This document shows, in pieces, positions 1 to 12,200 of a DNA stretch of 64,000 bases. The first letter of the stretch is position 1, and every line of letters begins with the position of its first letter. The notes beneath the pieces are model-generated. The model worked only from the letters and a program-made list of their open reading frames with translations. It was not told where the DNA came from and ran no database searches. The stretch is taken from NCBI GenBank assembly GCA_008694505.1, contig VZDJ01000052.1, forward strand, positions 9,019,496 through 9,083,495, in the 5' to 3' direction. This stretch comes from Cyanoderma ruficeps (taxonomy: Eukaryota; Chordata; Aves; Passeriformes; Timaliidae). The translations under genes and the position numbers were made by a program.

Positions 1-2984
1 AGGGCAAACTTAATACACTTCTGACTCACAGCAAACAGCACAAGAAATCACCCTGGCTGTCCCCTCCCAGTGCCTGAGGTGTTTACCCTCAAGTAGAAAA
101 TGTTGCCTCTGCTGCCAAATACTTGTCAGCTCAGCAGAGGGGCTCTGGGTGGCCAGTGCAGATGTGCAGGGTGAGGAGAAAGCCAGAAACCACGGCAGGG
201 TGGCCTCAGTCTCACTCCCCTGGAGCGTGGCTTCCTTCCATGTTTATGGGGGTTTTCAGTCCTGCTGTTTCAGACCTGCCAGGAGCAGCAGAACCTCCTT
301 CATCATCTCTCGGAGCAGCCTTGGAGCAGCCTCAGCTGGTGCTGGGTGCTCATGGAAAACGCAGAGGAGCCAGGGGTGGGATGGGAAACGTCTCTTTGAA
401 AGGCAGAGCATTCAGGCTCAGGCAGGGAGGGAGCAAAAAGCTGCTTTGGGTAAAAACATTCCCAGGGCTGTCAGGAGGCTGTGGGGGGAAAGCAAACCCA
501 GGACTACAGTCACTGCCTTGGCNTGGATCAAGATGAGGGAGCAGAGCAGGTCCTGTCCCCAGAGCAGTGCCATGGCAGTGAGCAGAGCCTCCAGGGAGAA
601 GCAGAGGCCGCTGGCTTTCTGTCCCTGTTATCTTCTGTGAAAAATAATTTATTTTTGGGGTAAAATTTAAAAAGTTTAATTAAATATATATATATATAAT
701 AGGAGACTGAAATAAAGGGTTAAAACAGCCGGTTGCTTGGCATTTAGCCAAGAGCACACTTACTATTTTGGGAAATATTTTTAAATGGTTTTTCTATCAT
801 ATTAGTCTGTTGCATATTTATAGACTATTATGCATATTTATACTTTTCTACCAACTAATTTTTTATATTTTAGGAGCTGTTTGGCGTGGCTCTTTGGGTT
901 TGTTTTTTTAGAGCATGCGTTGTTTTTGGCTGTGGTTTTAATTTGAGTTTTTTATCACTTTTAGTTTGGGCTTTGGTCTATATTTTTATAGATGGTAGGT
1001 GTTGGATAGCTTGCCTGTTAGTAGTAGGGTCTTTATTATATGTTTACTGGATGTTATTTAGCTAAGCAGACAGTTTAAGTATACTATATTAACTATTACT
1101 ACTGTGCTTAATTTTGTTAATTGCAGAAATAAAAACCGTATTCATACAGCAAAGCTATTTTACCATTATACATACAATATTTATTTTAATACCTCTGAAA
1201 AGCCAACAATATAATGTGGGTTTATAACATCTTTGCAGTGACTTTGCACTGTAGGAAGGACCAGCACAGGTCCATCACCCTGTGTTTGTATCCCAGCTTT
1301 GGTCACCTCCTGGTGAGCAGCTTTCAGCTGGGTGCTCCTGTGAGTCCCTGAAAAGACCTGAAAAACTTCTGTGCTGATTTTTTTTCCCCCCCTGGAAGAG
1401 CAATTTTTACTTGATTGGGTGGCTCCAGAGGCAAATCTCTCTCCTGGTGGCCACAGCCGGCTGTGAGGCTTTCAGCTTCCGTGGTGTGTGCTTGTGGCTG
1501 TGCCCTGAGCAGTGGCTCTGCCTTTGGGCCCGTCCTGGTGATGTTCTGGGCCAAATTCAGCAGCCCCAGGGCCGTGTGAGAGGGAATTCCTGCTCAGCCC
1601 TCTAATGGGAGAGGACTAAACCTTGAAGGCTTGGGAAAGGATGTGCTGCCTCATAAAGTGAAATTGAAGAAGTAAAATCTCACCATCAGCAAAGTTTTCC
1701 ACATGCCTGCCCTAACCAGAAAGGCCATTTTTCCTTTGCCTTCCCTCCACAGGAAAAGTCCTGACTCTAGCATCCCTTTCAAGCTCGTAAATCAGAGCCT
1801 CCAAACTCCACCAGAGCAGCTGATCATGATGTTGTTCATGAATCTGCTGAGCCTGGGGACACAGAGCCTCTCCCATGCCCAAGCTTGAGCAGTGCATCGT
1901 GCTTCCAGGGGCTTGGTCCGTGCTGGTTTCCAGTGCTGGTGGCCGTGCCAGGTGTGCCAGCTGTCACAGGGCTGTTCTGTACCACAGGGGTTTGGACAGG
2001 GACTTGCCAAAATACCTCTGGGGGAGGTTGGCCCATGATACAGGCTAACACGTGGTCAGAGTCTTATAAACCACCTGTAAATGTATCAATCCCTGAGGGT
2101 CCAGCCTTTGCAGAGAAGTGGCTGAGATTAATTAGCCAGGCTGCTCTTCAGAGGTGTTTTGTAAAGCAAAAAGTTTAATAAGGAAAAATATCAAAATAAC
2201 AAAGGTTACAGAAAACAAAAGATAAGCTACGCACGGGTGTCTGAGAAAACCTCTGACACCCTGCTAAAACACTCCAAAAAACCCCTTTACTTCCTTTGTG
2301 CTCCTTCCTAAATACTGAATGGTTTAGGAGGGACAACCTGGCCTGCTGCCAATAAGGAGAGATACAGGATTTGAAGAACGATGACAAGGTCCAAGAGGTG
2401 CTTATCTCTTGGCCCTGAGCCAACCGCAATGAGAAGGGCACAGAACTTTCTAGTGAAACTTCTTAAAATGTCTGAAGGTAAACTGAAGCTCTTTCCCTAT
2501 TTGGAGGCACCTGGGGGTGTGGGGTGCATTACACAGGCCCAGGCTGTGTCATGCCCAGGGTTGGGTGACGCTGTTTTACACCACAGTGACACAAGACTCC
2601 AGAAGGCTGAAGTCTATTTTTGGGGTGTGTCTCCCTTATATACTATTCTACACAGACCAGTTTAATTGGTGACACAAAGACAAACCTCTTCACTCACACT
2701 GGTCAGACCAGAGGGACGTCAAAAAGTCCCTTCTAGGGAAAAGAATGTAAACATGGTACAGTTACAAAAACGTGTCTCTTGTTTACAGAAAATTCCCTGG
2801 GAAAGGAATTTCAGAAACCAAAACACCTCAGGCATGAAACCAGGGCTGCAGTTGGGTGTTTCTGTGATGTGGCACCCGCTGGTGCTCTGTGCTCCGTGCC
2901 CATCCTGAGGGAGACAAGCTTGGCCCATCAGCTCCTGCCCTTTGCTTCTGACTGTGCTGTCCCTCCAGCCTGTGCCACCAAAAC
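1..2984 (+). other. NCX intron upstream of exon A
   Basis: No exon recognised. Bases 640-1250 form an AT-rich island that stands out from GC-richer flanks. Bases about 2100-2850 look like an old LTR-type insertion (see separate entry). A single N lies at 523. Confidence 0.6.
2100..2850 (-). mobile_element. Possible degenerate LTR-type insertion
   Basis: Moderately AT-rich stretch with a reverse-orientation polyadenylation-like signal near 2176 and a texture like the stretch at 14300-14600. No clean ends or target duplications were found. A repeat-library comparison would decide. Confidence 0.3.
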
Positions 2985-3118
2985 CACTGTTTTCTGTCCA
3001 CAGCCCCCTCTTCCTGCTCTTCCCACCCTCCTCCTCCTCCTGTTCTGCTCCCTGCTCCTCCTCCTCCTCCCTTTTCCCCCCTTACTCTTGAACCTCTATT
3101 TCTTCTTCTCTGTTCCAG
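2985..3118 (+). promoter_or_regulatory. Extended polypyrimidine tract before exon A
   Basis: About 120 bases almost entirely of C and T, with CTCCTC runs, lead into the exon A acceptor. Such tracts bind PTB-type splicing regulators. A role in the A/B choice is inferred from position, not shown. Confidence 0.5.
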
Positions 3119-3225
3119 CAAAACGATATCAATCAAGGTGATAGATGATGAGGAGTATGAGAAAAACAAGACCTTCTACCTAGAGATCGGGGAGCCCCGG
3201 CTGGTGGAGATGAGTGAGAAGAAAG
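3119..3225 (+). CDS. NCX alternative exon A
   Basis: 107-nt exon bounded by CAG at 3116-3118 and GT at 3226. It encodes KTISIKVIDDEEYEKNKTF and onward to VEMSEKK, the CBD2 segment that in NCX1 is used mainly in excitable tissue. It keeps the second aspartate of IDDEEYEKN and the lysine of EKNK, the residues I know as D578 and K585 in mammalian NCX1. It enters in codon phase 2 and leaves one base into a codon, the same as exon B. A long pyrimidine tract precedes it. Confidence 0.95.
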
Positions 3226-6200
3226 GTGGGGGATGTGCTCTGGGGCCCAGCCCAGCCTGTGTGTCCCTGTCTGGCTCACTCATGTCTGGCACCTGCAACA
3301 CCGAGCTCACATCCCCGGGGCCTATGGAAAAGGGCAGGAGCGAGGGCCACCCCCCGTCCCCTCTGGACACAGCCTGTCCCCCAGGCCACCCGAGGCAAGG
3401 TCAGGTGGTGAGGACGCTCCTGCCCTTCCCCACAGGCTCCAGGGGGGATGTGCAGCCCCTTTTCCCCCACCCAACCATCTCTGTCAGCACCACGGGCGGA
3501 CGTGACCTGCATGAGCGAGCGCGACGCCAATCATGTGTTTGCCTTTGTCTTGTGTTCCCACAGGAAATTCATTACCCTTAGAGTACTTGACCGTGAGGAG
3601 TATGAGAAAGAGTGCAGTTTCTTCCTTGTGCTTGGGGACCCGGTGTGGCTACGACGAGGAGTGAAAGGTGTGAGAGTAAAAACCAGGCCAAGCTCTCGAG
3701 ACGCTGCCGCTTTCTCTGTGTCTCCCTACTCTCACACTCCTTTCTCCTCGCTCTTTGCCTCCTGGCCCGTCTGCCCTCCCTCCTCTGAAGCTTGGCCGCT
3801 GCACCTTTTTGCTCTGTTCCCTTTCCTCCTTCGTTTGGAGAGGACTCCATCCCACTCAGGGAGCCAGGAGTGCTCCTGGGACCACCCCAGAGCACCTGGG
3901 CAGGAGCATCCCCAGCCCTCAGAGACGTTTTGGGAATTCTGCCCTGCTGATTTCCCTTCATTTAATCAAAGAGAACATCCAGCCTCGACAAGTGAAAAGG
4001 GCAGCACTGCATCATTTTTATCAGAAGATAAAGCAGCTTTCGCTCAAAAGGAAACGCGTGGCCAGAGCAGTAATTTTAGCCTTTTTTATACCGGCACTAG
4101 GATCCCAAAATAGACAAAAATCACAGCCCAAGTAGGTAATGCCATGAGATGCAATCAGTTTAGGTAAATCAGGTTACGCTCAAATGAAGTTTCATGGCTC
4201 TGCATTGGATAATAGCTTCTCACAGGAATAATAAAAAACAATTTCCTCTTTCATCACATTTCTAAACCAAATGCCAAGCTCCCCAAAAAATACAGAGTTC
4301 ACCTATTTGCCCCTGCAATTCTTTTTCTGCTGGAAAATTATGCGAGGATTAATGGCAGCAGCTGGTTCTGCACACTGCTGGTGGCTGAGCAAGAAGCAGT
4401 TTTAGAGTTCCTTAAGAGATGGACCATCATTAAAGCCTTTGCAGGAGATTTGGTCTGTCTGCCTTGGAGCTGCTTTGTAGTTTCTGGGACGCCAGCTCTC
4501 CCTGCAGCAGGCATTAGGCTGTAGTATTTATTTGATCAGAACAGGGAGGGCCCTCAGTGGTCCCCACACTGAGTGGGGACATGCCACGCTCCCCTTCAGC
4601 TCGGGTGCAAAGTCAGCTGCATCGTCCCCTCCATCAGCTTCCCTGCTGGTTTACTGACCACCTAACAAAAGCTGGGCTGAAAAACCAGACCCTGGCACGA
4701 CTCAGGCACTGCAGGTGGGGTCTGTGTCATTAAATGGTGCTGGTGGCATCTGTGGAGCACAGACAGCACTGCCAGGATGGAGTTACACGTGGACAACTCA
4801 ACCCAGCAGCTCCATCCTTGCCCACAGGGGCCAGTGTGGGCTCAGCCCTGCAAGAGCAAACAAGCTTTCCAGATCTAAAGTTTAAAAATTGTGGTCCCAG
4901 CTCTGGAGATCCCAGCTGAAAATTTTTATCTAAAAATAAAAGGAAAAGGAAAAAAAGTTCTCATCTTCCTGGTCACAAAGATAACTGGGGAAACCTGAGA
5001 GAAGCTCAGGCTTGCCAGCTCGCTGGGTGGAAGACAAGACAAAACTTTAAAGGGCTGTTTAAAGCTGCTATTTGCTGCTTTGGCCATGCAATTTTTATTT
5101 TAGTTTTTTGTTTGTTTGTTTTTTTTCTTCTTTTAAGCTTGTTTCTTTGTACTTGGTTTGGTACAAGGAGCAGCGAGGCAGGAGCAGCAGTGCACTCAGA
5201 GAGACGAGGGCAGCTCTGAAACGTCACCCCCTGGGCTGTGGTGGGGCCCAAGATCCACCAGGGCACTGAGGGAGAGGCTTTTCCTTTCGTTTTGGAGATC
5301 TAAAATGATGAACAACCTGAGCCAAGCCTTGCCACAGACTTTCCTCCTCTCATAGTCTGTGCCAAAAGTGCAGCTGCCCCCGGAGCCATTGCTCCCCGCC
5401 AGGCAGCTGGAGGAGGTCAAAGCCAGAAGCTGCTGCACATGGGACATCTTGTGTCCCCCCCGGGGCAGAACTGCCTCCCAGGCCAATGGAAGATCTTGCA
5501 CATACAATTCAAAGGGGGAAAAATGAATTTTTTGGAGTGTGTCTTTTAATCCCATATCCACCCCACGTCTGCAATGGTTTTTGTTTTAAGTCCACGATCC
5601 CATGAAACATTTCTGTTTAGTGTCTTGCTCTTAACACTAATGGTATCCTGCAGCTTTACAGATCTGAAACCTCTGCCCTGGGATCTGGTGTCTTTCTGTG
5701 GATATCCCTTTTGATTTCATTATTCATTTACTTTTCTTCTTCTGTGTTTGTCTCTGTCTCCTTCACAGCCCTGTTGTTGAATGAGCTTGGTAAGCGCGCA
5801 TTCATTTCTCCTTTCCATTTTCCTGGTTTGTGTATTTTTTGGAAAACAGTCGATTCCGCTTGATGTTTTCCTTTGCTCACAGCATTCTCTTTTAGGGTGG
5901 TCAGCACTGTTTAAGTAAGCTCAGGTACCTGATGCCCCATCTTCCCTGAGAGCAGAGCCCCAAAATCACTGATATTAAGAGGTGGTGCAAGGAGCATTTT
6001 TGGGAGGGTGGTGCCCTTACAGCCACATTGAACCTGCCGGTGCCCTGAGGTACAAACCTATGCCACACAAATTAACCCATTGCCTCTAAACTGGTGTGGC
6101 ACAAACAGGATTTCCTGGCCACTCAGGGATGCTTGTGGCTGGGCAGGAAAGTTGGCCAATCCTTTTGGAAGAGAGAGTACAAACTTTGCCTCTGGTCTTG

Positions 6201-9200
6201 GGGAGACTTGGAGCCGAAGCAGCCTTTGAATTTCCTTGCTGGCCACTTCCAGGAGAGGGCAGCTGGGGAGGGAAGCAAAGCCACCCTTGTTCCCCAAAGC
6301 ACCCACAGCCCCAGGGCAGACTTTACCCCTGCCACAGCACATATGGGACACCAAAGGGTGGCAGCTTGCAGATGTGGGTTGAAAAGCCTGTGTTCAGGTC
6401 TCCCCACACTATCCCTGGGGCCCCATGTCCACAGTGGGGCAGGGAAGGGCCACCATGTCTGTCTTGATGTGCAAACACTAATCCTCATTTATTCTCTCTC
6501 TCTCTTTCTCCCCTTTTCTCATTTTTGGTTTCATCTAGGTGGCTTCACCATCACAGGTATGGATTTCTACTCTTCCCCTGTCCCCCTGTTCCTTTCTCCT
6601 CATGGCCATATGCTCACCCTGCTCTTTCCTCTTGGTTTCCTCTTTGCTTTTTGTTCTGTCCTGGAGGGAAACTCTGGAATGGTAAGCAGGCGCTGAGCCG
6701 GTCCCGTTAACACCGTGGCCCCTCACAGAGTGCTCTGCCTGCCACACACATTTAACCCCACCTCAGGGAGGGTGACCTGCCACCCCGCCCCCTGTCTTGG
6801 AGCAGAGTGGGCTCCTCCGTCTGATCCAGTTGTCCCCTCCCTGTGCACAGGGCTCTTCCCTCCCTTCCCAGGCCCGAGCCGGGTTCCTGAGCACTGCAGG
6901 AGGTGCAGGAGCCCATGGGTGCTGCAGATGTGCAGCCCCTGCCCCTCCAGCAGCAGGGCTGGCTCATCTGCCACGAGCCAGCCAAGCCTCCCTCATTCAG
7001 CTGGACAAGACAGGATGAGAAGGTCCTGGGTCCCACACGCTGCAGAGCCGCCCCTCAGGAGCCCTGGAAACGTAATTCAGGTTTAGGAGGCTCTGGCTCC
7101 AAGGTGGATGTCTCTGGGCTTTTGTCAGCTCAGTGCCACCTGAGCAGGCCAGGGGCAGCCAGCCAGGGAGCAGCACTAACCCCGTGTGACATGAGAGTGG
7201 AGTTCACTAACTGCATGGGGACAGCGTGTACAGAGTGTGCAGTCCCCCCTGCTCATCTCCTGCTGGTCACTTTGATAGGCAAACCTGTCTTCAGGAAGGT
7301 CCAGGCTAGAGATCATCCTCTTCCTTGCACCGTGGTCTCCATCCAAGGTACCTGTGGTGTGGCACCATGTCAGTCTCGTGTGGACTGACTGGGGTCTTTG
7401 CCTCCTGACAGATTAACCCCAGTCCTTTTTAGCCCTGATGTTCTTCTGCCCATCCCTCAGGTGGGCTGGAAGGGGGTGCAGTGGGGTCTGCACAAGGGAC
7501 AGGGACAAAAGATGACAGTGGAGGTGCAGACCTGCTTCACTGATCTCAGAGTCCCTCTGCTGCCTCCTCTTTTAGGGTTTGGAGCCAGGCATTGGCCTGT
7601 GGATGGCTCCTTACATCTGTGCTATTTCCTCCAGCCTGGCCATCACAGCAGGCCTTGGCTGCCAGCCCCCTGTCCCAGGCAGAGCCAAGATCTCATGTGT
7701 GTCTCAGTCCTGGGGCTGCTGACGGTGCTCTCCTGTTGGAACAGGCTGGTGGAACCGCCCTGCCCATACCTCAGGGCAGACCTGGAGTGCTGGGGAATGG
7801 AGCAGCGTCAGTGCTGACCTCTCCCCTTCCCAGCATCCCGGCGGGAGAGGCAGCAATTTCCAAGCAATAATCTATTCCTCAGCCCCAGGATGAGCAGGGC
7901 TCCTCCTGAGGCTGGATGAGCTGCAGACCTCTTGGTAGCATTCCATAAAACTATCCTGTCTGTTGCTCCTTCTCCACTGTTCTGTCACTCATGCTCCCAC
8001 CTGGAGGCCTCCTGCCCTCCCCCTCTGCCAGGAAGCCAGATGCAGAGTGACCAGCTGGGCCTGGTTCACCCAGAGGCTCTTTGCTTTGCAGAGGAGAATG
8101 AAGAAAAGCAGCCCCTGACCAGCAAGGAGGAGGAGGAGCGTCGGATCGCAGAGATGGGGCGCCCAGTGCTGGGGGAGCACACCAAACTCGAGATCATCAT
8201 CGAGGAATCCTATGAGTTCAAGGTACTGTTCACATCCTGCATACCTGTTCTTCCTCCCCCCTGGCTGGGAACCGTCCTTTTGGGTTTGCACAGCCCTGGG
8301 AGGCACATGCTGATGGCACTGGAGCAAAGTGAGGCCAGACACGGAATCGCACACCGAACAGGAACTGGGGTCCCAAATGCTGCAGCTGCTTTAAAATATG
8401 ACCCTGTTCTCACAGTGAGCTCTGCACACTGGTCCTGCTTACAGGCAGCCTTGAGTGAGCCCCAAGCCCAGCACTCCCAGTGCAAATAACCCCAAATGCA
8501 AGTGATGCTTGTGCAGCATGTGCCAGGCCAAGAGCTGAAAACGGGCCACTGCATTATCTTTTCCATTTCTCTGTAGTATAAAAATATAACAGGCCACCCT
8601 TACTGTGGCTCTGAGATGGTTCAAACTCCCATCCATGAGCAGGTTCCCAAAGGTCTTTTTTGGCAGCAGCAAAGGGAATTGCAAGAGCTTACATTTGGGT
8701 TTGCTGCTGGCGCTCTGGAGCTTAAAATCTGCTGAGCTTGTTCCACAAACACACGGCCGTAAGCACTGGCACCGCCGGGTTTGAGCCCAGTGTCTCCAGC
8801 CCCTAATTCTCTGCATCTCCCTCCACAGAACACAGTGGACAAGCTCATTAAGAAGACGAACCTGGCCCTGGTGGTTGGCACGAACAGCTGGAGGGAGCAG
8901 TTCATTGAGGCCATTACTGTCAGCGCGGGTGAGTTTGGGCCAGGGCTCCGGGTGAATTACGACCACCCTCGCTCTCAGCTCGCCTTGGCTGCACCACCAA
9001 CACAGCCTGGAGTGGAGCAGCAGGAGGCAAAACAGGTGGCAGAGTTATTTACAGCCTCTGCATAAATAAGGCAGCCGATTGAAGCCTTTTGTGAGGACAC
9101 CTTGTCTCGTGTGTAGGAAACCTTCTGCGTGAAGTGTGTCTGTAGCACCAGGCAGAGCAACGCCTTGGCTGGCAGCAGACGGCGGAAGGCAAAAAGTCAG

Positions 9201-12200
9201 CTCAGTGGGAGAGAGCTGGGAGGGGAGCACAGCCAGGAAATTCAGAGTGGCATAAATGGCGCTGGTGTGAAGCAACAGTGCTCCCCTTTCCCTGGTTGTC
9301 CCCGTGCCTCTGTGGTGAGGACAAGGCAATAGTGAGGGTACAAGCCCTGAAGGCAGTCACCCTGTGTCAGCCAAAATCTGCCCCGCTTTCTGGAACTCCT
9401 GCTGCCCCAGCCAGCTGTGGCTGGAGGATTGTAGCTCAGCAGCCCAGTAGCAGCACATGGTATCAGTGGTTGAAGCAGATCCTGTGTGAGCTGATCTTCC
9501 CTCCCTTGGGGAATTGCCTTTCCCTCAAATGCCCTGTTGTACTGTTCTCAGAGGTGCCAGTGCCGTGTTTACCAGCATGCCCAGTGCAGGATATATTATT
9601 GTTCCCATATATGTGGAAGAAGAAAGAAAGGAGGTCTCCCACAGATGTTGTTTTAACAGCTGGAAACACTATTACTTGCTGGCTGGATGTTACAGCCTCC
9701 CAGCCCAGCCTGGGCTGTGTGTGCACACATCAGGGCAAAATCAACCAGCTGAAATTAAACCCTTGGGGAAAGCAGTTGCTGCTCATTTGGCTAACTGTGC
9801 CCTGAAATGCATGGGGAGCACTCAGCTTCCTACCTCTAACTCTGTTACACAAGGTAACCTCTGCCCAGCACCAGGTAATTAAAAATGATGGCAGTGCCAT
9901 TTACCCTCTGCCTCTGGAAAGCAAGGGCAGGACTCAGTGCAGCAGCTTTCTCCTCGGATTGTGATCCCTCCTCTTGGAGCACAGCTCTCCTCAGAGCCTC
10001 CAGGCAACAGCCTCCCATTACTTTGGATTCAGCATGAACTTATCATGCAAGACAATCCTTGCTGCAGGTTTTGTAGCTAATATGGCTAAACTAATCTATG
10101 CCAGAGCCAATTATGTGATTGCATCCCACGTTAAAGCAAAGACAGTCACTGATGGTTGGGTCTCATCTCTGTGATGCACATACAGACTGCAGTTATGTGG
10201 AAACCCTGTCGCCCCCATGTCTTGAATATGCAGCCATGATCAGAGCTAACAGATGATTAAGAAGCATTTAATAAATGAGATTTATTTTGGTGGACGTGAG
10301 CTGTCCCTTGCAGCTGTGGATCAGTAGTTTGTCCCTGAGCACTGGAGGTAGCCAGGCTTCAGCTCCTCAAGCCAGATAAGTTAAAATGTTAAGTAAGTTA
10401 AATAAGTTAAAACGCTGCAAGTTGGGTTTGAGTTTTTCCCCCACAGCTCACCCTGGATGAAAGTCACCTATCACCACTTCAAAATGTGACATCCCAGCTG
10501 AGAAAAGAAACTTTAACCCCCCGTTTCCCACCCAGCAATCAACTCAGGGCAGTGTTTGCAGGGGGATGGAGCAGCAGAGGGTGAGGTCTGTAGAAGGGCA
10601 GTGCAGGTGCAGACAAGGCTGTGCCACATTGTGCCGGGCCATTCTGGGCTGTCCAGAGCCTGTCACTCAGCTCCTTTAGTCTGCACTCAAAATAGATGAA
10701 GTTTCTTCCACAGCAAAAACATTCTGGGGCTTGCAGGCCTGTTTCTGAACACACCCCTGGGTCACCATCCAACACCACTCTGTGGTTTCAGTCACTTCCA
10801 CAAGGTGTGGCCAGCTCTTCAAAAGAGAGACGTCGTGGCTGCTCAGCAAAAGGATGGACAGGTCTGGATGAGAGTTAGGACAGTGGCACTCGTGTTCATT
10901 TTTCAGTCTGTTTTATCAACTCCATAAAGATTTGGGTGCACAGTGGTCCTGATGCCACCCCAAGCTTGCAGGGGGCTGAAAAACCTGCTGCAGAATTACG
11001 GCACCAGCACAGCGTGGTGTCTCCTGCCATTAGCAGCCTTTGCACACAGGAAAAACAGAGGCCAGCACAGGCTGGAACACTGTTCCTTATCTTCACAACA
11101 ATGCACAGGAATAGGTATTTATATCTGCCAAAATAATAACTCTGGTTAGCTGCTGTTTCTTGAAGCTCCAAAGCTTGCATCTTCCCATTGCTGAGGAGCA
11201 ACAGCCATGCAGGGAGACCTGGTGGTCCACGTCCTTGCTGGGGGAAAATAAAAAGCATCAAAGATGTGAAAAATCACCAGACAAAAGGCAAGGGATCTCT
11301 TTAACTTACAGTGGCCTTGGAATCCCGAATGTTCATGGCTTGGAAACTCATCCTCATTTCTTAAGGGCAGCAGGAAAGCTCCCACTGACTGAGTTGGAAA
11401 AGTGTCACCTCCCCTTCGAGTCTGGGAGTGGTTCCAGTGCGAGCAGGAGGAGTTTTTGACTGTGCCACAACAGTGATGTTGTGCCCTGTGCCAGGCTGGG
11501 GATGCCCCACGCAGCCTGCCCGGGGCACAGGCTGGCCAGCAGGCTCTCCAGACAGCTCCTCAGGGGTCAGGCAAGGGGTCACCAGCCCCAGTGGGCTCTC
11601 TGCTGGGGTCAGCCCCACACCAGGGGGGCTCCCTCTAGGCTGGATGCCAAGAGGTTTTGCAGAGACAGGTGAGGTGTCAATGCTTGGAGCAGGAAAGGGA
11701 GTTCCCACTGACCTAGGAGAGACCAGACATCAAGAAATGGGCAACCAGAGCTTGTTGGGAACCATGTGAAGGGGCAGGGAAATGCAGCATGGAAGGATGG
11801 CCAGCAGTGATTGAGCTGGGAGGCTTTAGGGCAGGCAAACACCCATTTCTTGATCCCAGTTTGCAGCAAAGGTAAGGTGAAGTGCAGCTCAGCACCATCA
11901 AAGACAGCTGCCTTCCCAGAGAGCTGGGAGCCATTGCAGGCACTTGTGGAGAGCAGCTCAGAGCAGCTCAAAAGGGGCTTCCCTGTGGGAGTCTCCACAA
12001 GGCAGGAGCTGCTCCGGGTGGGTTTGCCTGCCCCAGTCAGCTCCGGCAGCACGAGGTTGGTGATTTCCCACATCTTCTGGGGGAAGAGCTCTGGGGCAGG
12101 CCCAGGAAGCATCTGATGGTTAAACTCAGGCAGAGGTGCTGGCACGAGGCTCTGCATGTTCTGAAGTGCAGGTTGTTGTTTTAAACCATTGCCTCTGGGG

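Noticed and set aside
6557..7278. Search for the NCX1 micro-exon encoding a KYLYG-like peptide
   Set aside because: No bounded candidate with correct phase was found; absence is not proven because the exon would be only about 15 bases.
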